Of a DNA stretch of 8,009 nt, positions 1-4,521 are shown piece after piece. Source of the stretch: Anaerolineales bacterium (GTDB lineage Bacteria; Chloroflexota; Anaerolineae; Anaerolineales; Villigracilaceae); the NCBI GenBank assembly GCA_016789485.1, contig JAEURE010000112.1:1-8009 (forward strand). Reading direction: 5' to 3'. Below the pieces are notes generated by a model that saw only the letters and a list, made by a program, of their open reading frames with translations, was not told where the DNA came from and made no database searches. Numbering within the stretch: position 1 is the stretch's first letter; each line of letters opens with the position of its first letter. The translations under genes and the position numbers were made by a program.

Positions 1-211
1 GCATAACTCGCGGCTGTCCGCTCTTTGCACCAATGGTTGTAACCTCCACCATGGGGAGACCGACAATCTCGGTAAAACCGCGCTTTCCGTTGGTCAGTTT
101 GAATGCGGCACTATCCAGGTAATGCAGGCTGTTTGCCAAAAACAACGAGACGGGTTTCAACATGGCAAAACGATGCAGGAATTTTTGAAAGGCGCTTGGT
201 TTTTTATTCAT
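1..211 (-). CDS. Ddn-like F420(H2)-dependent nitroreductase/quinone reductase family protein (partial, C-terminus off window)
   Basis: Only the first 70 codons are present; the gene runs off the left edge. The translation starts [20 protein letters not shown] and later reads [16 protein letters not shown]. That second stretch matches the characteristic TTxGxKSGxPR strand of the deazaflavin (F420)-dependent nitroreductase family (Ddn-like split beta-barrel, pfam04075), where Lys-Ser-Gly helps hold the F420 phosphate. Family members use reduced F420 to reduce quinones or nitro-compounds, or have unknown substrates. The ATG overlaps the dtd stop codon (ATGA), which points to translational coupling and fixes the start. 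The amphipathic, basic N-terminus is usual for the family. Family assignment is fairly safe from the motif; substrate and true physiological role cannot be read from this fragment. It was found by translating the edge sequence, since it has no stop inside the window. Confidence 0.8.
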   Translation of the reverse strand, partial: MNKKPSAFQKFLHRFAMLKPVSLFLANSLHYLDSAAFKLTNGKRGFTEIVGLPMVEVTTIGAKSGQPRVM

Positions 212-645
212 TTTTCCAGCCAGATGGTAACGGGTCCATCGTTATGGATTTGGACTTCCATATGCGCGCCAAATTGACCTGTTTGTGTCGGCACGCCATG
301 TCCGCGCAGGAGTTCGATGAAACGATCTACAAGTGGAGAGGCGATTTCGGGCAAGGCTGCATTGATAAATGAGGGACGCCGTCCCTTACGAGTATCGGCA
401 TATAAAGTAAACTGCGAGACGACGATTGCCTCACCTTTTACATCCAACACGGAAAGATTCGTCTTGCCCTGTTCATCCTCAAAGATGCGCAGGTTCGCCG
501 CTTTCTCCGCGAGGAACTGAGCCTGCTCTTCCCCGTCATCATGACCAACGCCTAAAAGAATCAACAGACCTTTTCCGATGCTGGAAATGGTCTGTTGATT
601 GACAATAACACTGGCTTTTGAAACGCGTTGGATGAGTAGGCGCAT
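208..645 (-). CDS. dtd: D-aminoacyl-tRNA deacylase (DTD)
   Basis: Hydrolyses the ester bond between D-amino acids (and glycine mis-charged on tRNA-Ala) and tRNA, keeping D-residues out of translation; a cytoplasmic homodimer. The 145-residue product has the usual family length. It starts [13 protein letters not shown] as typical DTDs do, and carries [10 protein letters not shown] (about 52-61), the first active-site motif [12 protein letters not shown] (about 77-88) and the Gly-cisPro motif NDGPVT (135-140), which gives chiral proofreading. A longer in-frame version from a GTG at 681 exists. I reject it because its extra 12 residues lie in the trpS/dtd hairpin and do not look like DTD. The chosen ATG has no obvious Shine-Dalgarno site (upstream is pyrimidine-rich), so translation may start weakly or depend on structure. 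The stop overlaps the next gene's ATG. Function is near certain from the two motifs. Confidence 0.96.
   Translation of the reverse strand: MRLLIQRVSKASVIVNQQTISSIGKGLLILLGVGHDDGEEQAQFLAEKAANLRIFEDEQGKTNLSVLDVKGEAIVVSQFTLYADTRKGRRPSFINAALPEIASPLVDRFIELLRGHGVPTQTGQFGAHMEVQIHNDGPVTIWLEK
559..600 (-). other. Long hairpin inside the dtd coding sequence
   Basis: Positions 559-570 are perfectly complementary to 589-600 (12 bp). After one T:T mismatch, 572-576 pair with 583-587 (5 bp), around a 6-nt loop at 577-582. This falls at about codons 16-29 of dtd and encodes ordinary DTD sequence ([14 protein letters not shown]). It is directly visible in the sequence; any role, for example in mRNA stability or ribosome pausing, is inference. 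Confidence 0.6.
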
Positions 646-663
646 GGTAAAAGGGAAGAAAAC

Positions 664-689
664 AAGTAAAAGTGTTTCCACTTTTACTT
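664..689 (-). terminator. Hairpin between trpS and dtd (probable intrinsic terminator or attenuator)
   Basis: The perfect 11-bp inverted repeat is AAGTAAAAGTG / CACTTTTACTT. Read on the minus strand it is closed by a GAAA tetraloop of the stable GNRA type and followed by a T-rich tract (TTGTTTTCTTCCCTTTT). It lies 25 nt after the trpS stop and ends 18 nt before the dtd ATG. The stem is AT-rich, so termination may be partial, letting some transcription reach dtd. No clear promoter for dtd is visible downstream of it. Confidence 0.6.
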
Positions 690-713
690 CTCACTCTTCA
701 ACTTGTATATCAA

Positions 714-1700
714 CTACGGAAGTTGCATTGCCTCGCGGACTTCTTTCATAGTCTGTTGGGCAATGGTTCTTGCACGCCTGGCTCCGTCATTCAAAACATC
801 CTGAACATAGCTTTCCTGTGAAGCCAATTCAGCGCGTTTGGCGCGGAAAGGTTCAAGGTTCTTGTTCAAGTTTGCTGCAAAGCGCAGCTTGCAATCCACA
901 CAGCCGATGCCGGCCCTGCGGCATTCGACATTAATCATATCGACTTCTTCCTGCGGGGACATGATCTTGTGCATCGTAAAAACGTTGCAAACATCAGGAT
1001 TGCCGGGATCGGTCTTGCGCTGACGAGCGGGGTCGGTGACCATTTCTCGCACGCGCTTGGTAGTTTCGTCAGGAGTCAAAGCAAGTTCGATGTGGTTATT
1101 CAAACTCTTGCCCATCTTATCCTTGCCATCGATGCCGACGACTTTCAACACTTCGGTATGCTTCACCTGCGGCTCGATTAAGACCTTGGTGTTATAGCGA
1201 TAATTAAAGGAACGCACGATCTCGCGCGCAAATTCGATATGTGGAGCCTGGTCAATGCCAACTGGAACAACATCCGTTTTATACAGAACGATGTCCGCGG
1301 TCATCAGCACAGGATACCCCACCAGGCCATAATTCACATTCTCAGGCTGCTGGCGGACCTTTTCCTTAAAGGTCGGCAGATCGGTCAACTTACCGAACTG
1401 CGTCACCATCGAAAGATAAGTGTGTAACTCCATCACTTCTGGCACATGCGACTGCACGAACAAAATCGACTCCTCGGGACGAATCCCCGCAGCCAGCCAA
1501 TCCAATGCCATTTCAAACGTGTTTAGCTTCAGATCCTGTGTAGTTTCCACAGTGGTCAACGCGTGAACATCCACGATGCAATACACACAGTCATATTCAT
1601 CCTGCATTGCAACATAATTCTTGATCGCGCCAAGATAATTCCCCAAATGCTGCCGCCCCGTTGGGCGTGCACCCGAAAATACTCTTCCCTTTTTTGCCAT
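714..1700 (-). CDS. trpS: Tryptophanyl-tRNA synthetase, with a four-cysteine motif resembling the [4Fe-4S] TrpRS type
   Basis: Charges tRNA-Trp with tryptophan using ATP; class I synthetase, cytoplasmic dimer. The 328-residue product is of normal length for bacterial TrpRS. The HIGH-type motif is PTGRQHLGNYLGA (13-25), the substrate-pocket segment VPVGIDQAPHIEFAR is at 145-159, and the KMSKS-type loop is KMGKS (195-199). Cysteines 238, 260, 267 and 270 are spaced C-x21-C-x6-C-x2-C in the anticodon-binding region. This closely resembles the cluster-binding motif described for Thermotoga maritima TrpRS; iron-sulfur binding here is inferred. The ATG at 1700 is chosen over an in-frame TTG at 1718: it has a good ribosome site (AAGAGG, 1712-1707, 6-nt spacing) and leads straight into MAKKGRVFSGARPTG. 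That ribosome site overlaps the stop codon of selW, 10 nt upstream, so the two genes are probably cotranscribed and coupled. Confidence 0.97.
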   Translation of the reverse strand: MAKKGRVFSGARPTGRQHLGNYLGAIKNYVAMQDEYDCVYCIVDVHALTTVETTQDLKLNTFEMALDWLAAGIRPEESILFVQSHVPEVMELHTYLSMVTQFGKLTDLPTFKEKVRQQPENVNYGLVGYPVLMTADIVLYKTDVVPVGIDQAPHIEFAREIVRSFNYRYNTKVLIEPQVKHTEVLKVVGIDGKDKMGKSLNNHIELALTPDETTKRVREMVTDPARQRKTDPGNPDVCNVFTMHKIMSPQEEVDMINVECRRAGIGCVDCKLRFAANLNKNLEPFRAKRAELASQESYVQDVLNDGARRARTIAQQTMKEVREAMQLP

Positions 1701-1710
1701 TCGTAACCTC

Positions 1711-1950
1711 TTAGTCAACCATCTTTGAGATGATTTTTAGAATCTCGCCCGCTTCCGCGTGACGTTTTGTTTCCAATTTGGAATAGACCAATCGCCCGTT
1801 CACACTGACCTCGAACCTGCCCCCGTCCGAGGGAATCAACGCCACCGACTCAATGACATGCTCGTACTCTTTGAGCAATTCCTCTGCCAGACTCACGGCC
1901 CGGCTGGTATAGTGTCAAACTGCGCAGTAAACGACCTCGATCTTGAGCAT
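1711..1950 (-). CDS. SelW-like selenoprotein (Rdx/SelT-SelW-SelH family) with in-frame TGA read as selenocysteine
   Basis: Small thioredoxin-fold redox protein of the SelT/SelW/SelH (Rdx) family, thought to act in thiol-disulfide or peroxide defence. Reading the TGA at 1917-1915 (codon 12) as selenocysteine gives 79 residues, normal for SelW. The start is MLKIEVVYCAVUHYTSRAV; the family redox motif CxxU is C9-A-V-U12 and sits directly after the first beta strand (compare VVYCGAU in mammalian SelW, from memory). Helix SLAEELLKEYEHV follows, then GGRFEVSVNGRLVYSK (family pattern GxFEVxVxGxLVxSK) and a C-terminal helix. The ATG at 1950 has a strong ribosome site, GGGAGG at 1961-1956 with 5-nt spacing. 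A reading that starts after the TGA (GTG at 1896) has no ribosome site and lacks the redox motif. It is first in a run with trpS. The TGA could instead be a sequencing error or a decayed Cys codon, but its exact placement argues otherwise. Confidence 0.88.
1887..1917 (-). promoter_or_regulatory. Candidate bacterial SECIS element (UGA plus downstream hairpin)
   Basis: Directly after the UGA (1917-1915) the mRNA can fold a short hairpin. CCAG (1907-1904) pairs with CTGG (1890-1887); a C:U mismatch follows, then C1902 pairs with G1892. This closes a 9-nt apical loop, GGGCCGTGA, with guanosines at its first two positions. Bacterial SECIS elements lie within the coding region just 3' of the UGA and have a guanosine among the first loop bases, so location and loop fit. 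The stem is short and not strongly stable, and SelB specificity cannot be judged by eye. Confidence 0.45.
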
Positions 1951-1966
1951 AAAGCCCTCCCGAAAT

Positions 1967-1986
1967 ATGTTAGAAAATTATAACAT
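1967..1986 (-). promoter_or_regulatory. Possible -10 region and palindromic operator upstream of selW
   Basis: ATGTTA (1967-1972) and TAACAT (1981-1986) form a perfect 6-bp inverted repeat with an 8-nt spacer, 17 bp upstream of the selW start. On the minus strand the sequence includes TATAAT (1982-1977), a perfect -10 hexamer. No convincing -35 lies 16-18 bp upstream of it, so either an activator is needed or the match is chance in AT-rich DNA. Confidence 0.35.
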
Positions 1987-2001
1987 GGCGCGTCTTAAGG
2001 C

Positions 2002-2030
2002 TTGCCACGCCCTCTCATGCAAGCTATAAT
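2002..2030 (+). promoter_or_regulatory. Sigma-70-type promoter for the FmdB-family gene
   Basis: TTGCCA (2002-2007), a 17-bp spacer and a perfect TATAAT (2025-2030) make a near-consensus promoter. Transcription would start near 2037, giving a leader of about 80 nt before the ATG at 2118. GCTTGC (2000-2005) and GCAAGC (2019-2024) form a perfect inverted repeat across the spacer, touching both hexamers, which could be an operator. A separate TTGACA at 2034 has no -10 at the right distance. Confidence 0.7.
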
Positions 2031-2058
2031 CTCTTGACAGTACTAGAAAGAGCAAGCA

Positions 2059-2103
2059 CCCAAACGACATATTTTGCAGTTTTCCCTGCCAGTGTTGTTT
2101 GGG
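2059..2103 (+). promoter_or_regulatory. Large 5'-UTR hairpin ahead of the FmdB-family gene
   Basis: CCCAAACGACA (2059-2069) pairs with TGTTGTTTGGG (2093-2103): 11 bp with one G:U wobble. Inside it GCAG (2076-2079) pairs with CTGC (2086-2089) around a 6-nt loop. The base of the stem is 3 nt from the ribosome site AAGGAG (2107-2112). It lies between the predicted transcription start and the ATG, so it is positioned to affect translation or mRNA stability. It matches no riboswitch class I recognise. Confidence 0.5.
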
Positions 2104-2117
2104 CACAAGGAGAAAAA

Positions 2118-2399
2118 ATGCCCGTTTATACCTATCGTTGTGAATCATGCGGTGTCCAGTTTGAGCGGCATCAATCTTTCACAGATGCACCACTGAAAAC
2201 CTGCCCTGAATGCCGTAAAAAGGCGCTCAAGAAGGTTATCACTCCCACCAAGATCATCTTTAAGGGTTCAGGTTTCTACGCCACAGACCATAAATCACCT
2301 TCCGGTGAGTCCTCCCCAACAAAGAAGGCTGATAAAAAAGAAAAGAAGGAAAGTCCTTCTGCAGAAAGCAAGCCAGCTGCAAGTGAGAAATCGGAATAA
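2118..2399 (+). CDS. FmdB-family zinc-ribbon protein
   Basis: A 93-residue protein of the FmdB/CxxC_CxxC_SSSS putative regulatory family. The N-terminal half is a compact zinc ribbon: MPVYTYRCESCG gives C8-x2-C11, and TCPECRKK gives C29-x2-C32. The family's downstream segment KIIFKGSGFYATDHK (about 47-61) follows. After about residue 62 it becomes a charged, Lys/Ser/Glu/Pro-rich tail with no folded look, as in many members. The family was named from a formamidase operon and has an unproven regulatory role; recent links to translation or zinc are not something this sequence can show. The ATG at 2118 is chosen because AAGGAG sits 5 nt upstream and MPVYTYRC is the standard family start. A longer in-frame reading from 2034 overlaps the promoter and hairpin and is rejected. 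It is divergent from selW and followed by a hairpin before the next gene. Confidence 0.9.
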   Translation: MPVYTYRCESCGVQFERHQSFTDAPLKTCPECRKKALKKVITPTKIIFKGSGFYATDHKSPSGESSPTKKADKKEKKESPSAESKPAASEKSE

Positions 2400-2413
2400 G
2401 TAACGACTTTGGA

Positions 2414-2438
2414 AAGCGCGATGATATCCATCGCGCTT
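2414..2438 (+). terminator. Intrinsic terminator or attenuator after the FmdB-family gene
   Basis: AAGCGCGATG (2414-2423) and CATCGCGCTT (2429-2438) form a perfect 10-bp GC-rich stem with a 5-nt loop, followed by CTTTTC. It lies 15 nt after the stop. The T-run is short, so readthrough into the next gene, 26 nt downstream and with no clear promoter of its own, is plausible. Confidence 0.65.
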
Positions 2439-2464
2439 CTTTTCATTAAGTAAGGAGAAAAATC

Positions 2465-3169
2465 ATGTCGATGGAAGATATTCTCAAGGTGCTCGTCAAC
2501 TCCCGCCAACAACAGGGAAACACGTCCCAATCCGCAGACCCAATGACCAGCCTGATCGGCAGCCTTTTGGGAGGCGCACAAACCCAAGGACAGTCACATG
2601 CCCCTGTCGCTCCACCCTCCTACTACCAGCAGCAGCAACAGGCGCAACAACAACAGCAAACTGGCGGCCTCGGCAGCATGATGGGGTTGCTGGAAATGGT
2701 CATGGGAGGCAATCAGGGAAATACAGGTATGCCATCCTCCCTGGGAGCGAATAACCCGGTTATGGCGCTCTTGCAACCCTACGTGGAAAAACTCGCCAAG
2801 AAGATGAACATCCCGCCGCAGATCGCAATGACCGTGGTGTCCTTCGTGGCGTACAAAATGCTCTCGCACCATCCCACCTCCGGGCGGGACTCAAACTCCT
2901 TCGACCTTGACGCCTTGCTCGGTCAAATGAGCACTGGAAGAATAGATAAGAATATCTACCAAACCAGCGGCATGGTTAATGAAATATCCCGATCCACTGG
3001 GCTGGATGAAGCCACAGCCGCCAAGACTCTGGATGCCGCCTTCGGGATGTTCGGCAAGCAAATCCAGAAAGTTAATGCTCCAACCACAGCCAAGCCAAGA
3101 GTAACCCCAGGCGCCAGAGGATTAAGATCCACCGGCGCGAGAGGTTCTGCAAAAGTCAAGCGGGGCTAA
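2465..3169 (+). CDS. Glutamine-rich protein of unknown function, DUF937-like
   Basis: I do not recognise a characterised homologue. The 234-residue product has four parts. The first is an N-terminal helix MSMEDILKVLVNSRQQQ followed by DPMTSLIGSLLGG (26-37). The second is a low-complexity linker with a Gln run (55-65) and a Gly/Met-rich patch (67-90). The third is a central hydrophobic/helical part (about 98-134, including QIAMTVVSFVAYKML). The last is a segment FDLDALLGQMSTGR...SGMVNEISRSTGLDEATAAKTLDAAFGMFGKQI (146-200) that resembles the helical repeat of DUF937/YidB-like proteins. The last 30 residues are basic (Lys/Arg, Pro, Gly). There is no signal peptide, and one weak hydrophobic stretch does not make a clear membrane segment. 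The start at 2465 has AAGGAG at 2452-2457 with 7-nt spacing. A role in self-assembly or nucleic-acid binding is only a guess from composition. Confidence 0.8.
   Translation: MSMEDILKVLVNSRQQQGNTSQSADPMTSLIGSLLGGAQTQGQSHAPVAPPSYYQQQQQAQQQQQTGGLGSMMGLLEMVMGGNQGNTGMPSSLGANNPVMALLQPYVEKLAKKMNIPPQIAMTVVSFVAYKMLSHHPTSGRDSNSFDLDALLGQMSTGRIDKNIYQTSGMVNEISRSTGLDEATAAKTLDAAFGMFGKQIQKVNAPTTAKPRVTPGARGLRSTGARGSAKVKRG
2627..2659 (+). repeat. CAG/CAA trinucleotide tract encoding polyglutamine
   Basis: Eleven codons encode Gln5-Ala-Gln5, mixing CAG and CAA with one GCG in the middle. The mixed codons suggest selection for the glutamines rather than simple slippage, but the tract could still vary in length between strains. 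Confidence 0.85.
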
Positions 3170-3184
3170 TCTTTAATGACAAAC

Positions 3185-3212
3185 AAAAGGCGGCGCAAAT
3201 GCGCCGCCTTTT
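3185..3212. terminator. Strong bidirectional intrinsic terminator between convergent genes
   Basis: AAAAGGCGGCGC (3185-3196), loop AAAT and GCGCCGCCTTTT (3201-3212) form a perfect 12-bp stem with a GC-rich core and A/T tracts on both sides. TTTTATTTT follows on the plus strand. The right arm overlaps the stop codon of the MFS gene (3213-3211). It terminates the glutamine-rich gene from the left and the MFS gene from the right. Confidence 0.93.
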
Positions 3213-4431
3213 ATTTTCTACGCATCCAGATCAACACCACTGCAAACGGGATCAACGCAAATACAGCGCTGACATACGCCATCATGTTATACCCCAGCGC
3301 CGCAAAGATGAAGCCGCTCTCCAAACTCCCAAACGCGGAAGCCAGACCCACCAGCAGATCATTGAAGCCTTGCGTGCGGGAGCGTTCCAGCGGAGAAAGC
3401 TGATCGGCAAGCAATGTCGAGCCGCCCACAAAACAAAAATTCCAGCCAAGACCAAGCAGGAACAAAGCCACACTCAACGGCAGCACATCGGGGGAAATCG
3501 TCGCGGCGATGCACGAAATAATCAGCGTAGCCGAACCTGTCAGAATAACAGGACCCCGCCCCCAGCGGTCCGCGAGGCGCCCGGAAATAATCGAAAAGGC
3601 ATACATCCCAAACGTATGAGATGCGATCACCGCAGAAATATCCGTCAACTCATGATGGTGGTCGCGCATGTGCAGAGACGTGATGACCATGACCAGCACC
3701 ATCACCATTTGACCCAGCACCATACTGACGACAGCGACCAGCGCGGCTGGCTGACGCAAAATCTGAAACACGCTTCTTACTTCGCCTGTGCCTATCACTG
3801 TTTCAGGGAATTTTTCCGCCACCTCTTTGCCAATCTCGCGCGGGTCGGGGCGCAGACCTATGTACACCACCACTGCGCCAATCGCGAACAAAACAGCCGC
3901 AACGAGATAAGCGCCTGCCAATTCGTCAATACCCCACGAGCCAACGAGACCACCTGCGGGTCCTGCTACGAACGGACCAATCACCGAACCGACCGTCCCA
4001 CCGATGACTACATTGGAGATCGCCCTTCCGCGATGTTCCGGACGATTGACCTCTGCCGCGGCAAAGCGACCCAGCTGCACTGCCGCATTTGCAATTCCCA
4101 TCAAAACCATGCCGCCAAGAAAAACGGAAAAGGAATGAATCGCAATTGCATAGAACGTCAACCCTGAGCCGAGCACACCTGTGCTGAGACCAGTTACCAA
4201 GCCCCCGCGCCGGCCGATGCCGTCGAAGACATATCCCCACATATACGCAGAGAATGCGCCCGCCAGCAAATAGACCGCTGTCGGCACACCTGCCCAATCC
4301 GAATGTCCGCTAAGTTCCTTGCCGACAATGGAGTTGAGAGTCGCTGCGGCGATAAAACCTGCCGAGGCAAGCGATTGTTGAGCAAAAAGAATACCTGTAA
4401 TTTTTCGTGCAATGGATTCGAGGTTGGTCAT
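3211..4431 (-). CDS. Major facilitator superfamily (MFS) transporter, 12 TM
   Basis: A 406-residue integral membrane protein. Hydrophobic segments fit 12 helices, roughly at 12-32, 46-66, 77-97, 100-120, 136-156, 170-192, 229-251, 266-284, 295-315, 317-340, 355-378 and 382-402. MFS motif A appears in both halves: GYVFDGIGRRGG (66-77) between TM2 and TM3, and GRLADRWGRGP (284-294) between TM8 and TM9. This is the expected internal duplication. The loop at 194-224, between the halves, is charged. A short His-rich stretch, HMRDHHHE (254-261), lies between TM7 and TM8. Substrate is unknown; a drug or small-molecule proton antiporter is the usual default but is inference. The ATG at 4431 is preceded by a modest ribosome site (AAGGG). 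No clear promoter is seen in the 90-bp gap, but the maeB terminator just upstream implies its own. It ends inside the convergent terminator. Confidence 0.92.
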   Translation of the reverse strand: MTNLESIARKITGILFAQQSLASAGFIAAATLNSIVGKELSGHSDWAGVPTAVYLLAGAFSAYMWGYVFDGIGRRGGLVTGLSTGVLGSGLTFYAIAIHSFSVFLGGMVLMGIANAAVQLGRFAAAEVNRPEHRGRAISNVVIGGTVGSVIGPFVAGPAGGLVGSWGIDELAGAYLVAAVLFAIGAVVVYIGLRPDPREIGKEVAEKFPETVIGTGEVRSVFQILRQPAALVAVVSMVLGQMVMVLVMVITSLHMRDHHHELTDISAVIASHTFGMYAFSIISGRLADRWGRGPVILTGSATLIISCIAATISPDVLPLSVALFLLGLGWNFCFVGGSTLLADQLSPLERSRTQGFNDLLVGLASAFGSLESGFIFAALGYNMMAYVSAVFALIPFAVVLIWMRRK

Positions 4432-4469
4432 AGGATCCCTTTTTTAAAGATGAAGCCGAGTATAACAAA

Positions 4470-4499
4470 ACTCGCCTCGAGATTTATTTCGAGGCGAGT
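4470..4499 (-). terminator. Intrinsic terminator after maeB
   Basis: ACTCGCCTCGA (4470-4480) and TCGAGGCGAGT (4489-4499) form a perfect 11-bp stem with an 8-nt loop. On the minus strand it is followed by TTTGTTATAC. It lies 22 nt downstream of the maeB stop and separates maeB from the MFS gene. Confidence 0.88.
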
Positions 4500-4521
4500 C
4501 ATTCTTATTGCTTCTTACCGA

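Noticed and set aside
646..681. A 12-residue N-terminal extension of DTD from a GTG
   Set aside because: The extension overlaps the hairpin between trpS and dtd and is not DTD-like; the family begins at MRLLIQRV.
1701..1718. A six-residue N-terminal extension of TrpRS from a TTG
   Set aside because: The ATG at 1700 has AAGAGG at proper spacing, and the extension would overlap the selW stop.
1711..1896. A free-standing 61-residue ORF starting at a GTG
   Set aside because: It is the C-terminal part of the SelW-like gene. The GTG has no ribosome site, and the redox motif lies upstream across the TGA.
1711..1950. SelW-like gene as a pseudogene with a premature stop
   Set aside because: The only stop is at the exact Sec/Cys site, the rest of the frame is intact and motif-perfect, and the ribosome site is strong. 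Not fully excluded until Sec machinery is found in the genome.
2034..2117. An N-terminal extension of the FmdB-family protein from a TTG at 2034, and TTGACA at 2034 as a -35 box
   Set aside because: The extension lies within the promoter/leader and hairpin, and the family starts at MPVYTYRC. No -10 lies 16-18 bp after that TTGACA.
2627..2659. CAG/CAA tract as a CRISPR or mobile-element repeat
   Set aside because: It is an in-frame trinucleotide tract inside a coding region, with no spacers or flanking repeats.
3199..4167. A 322-residue plus-strand ORF
   Set aside because: It is antisense to the MFS gene, rich in Arg/His/Gln/Asn as expected of a shadow frame, has no recognisable family, and begins inside the terminator.
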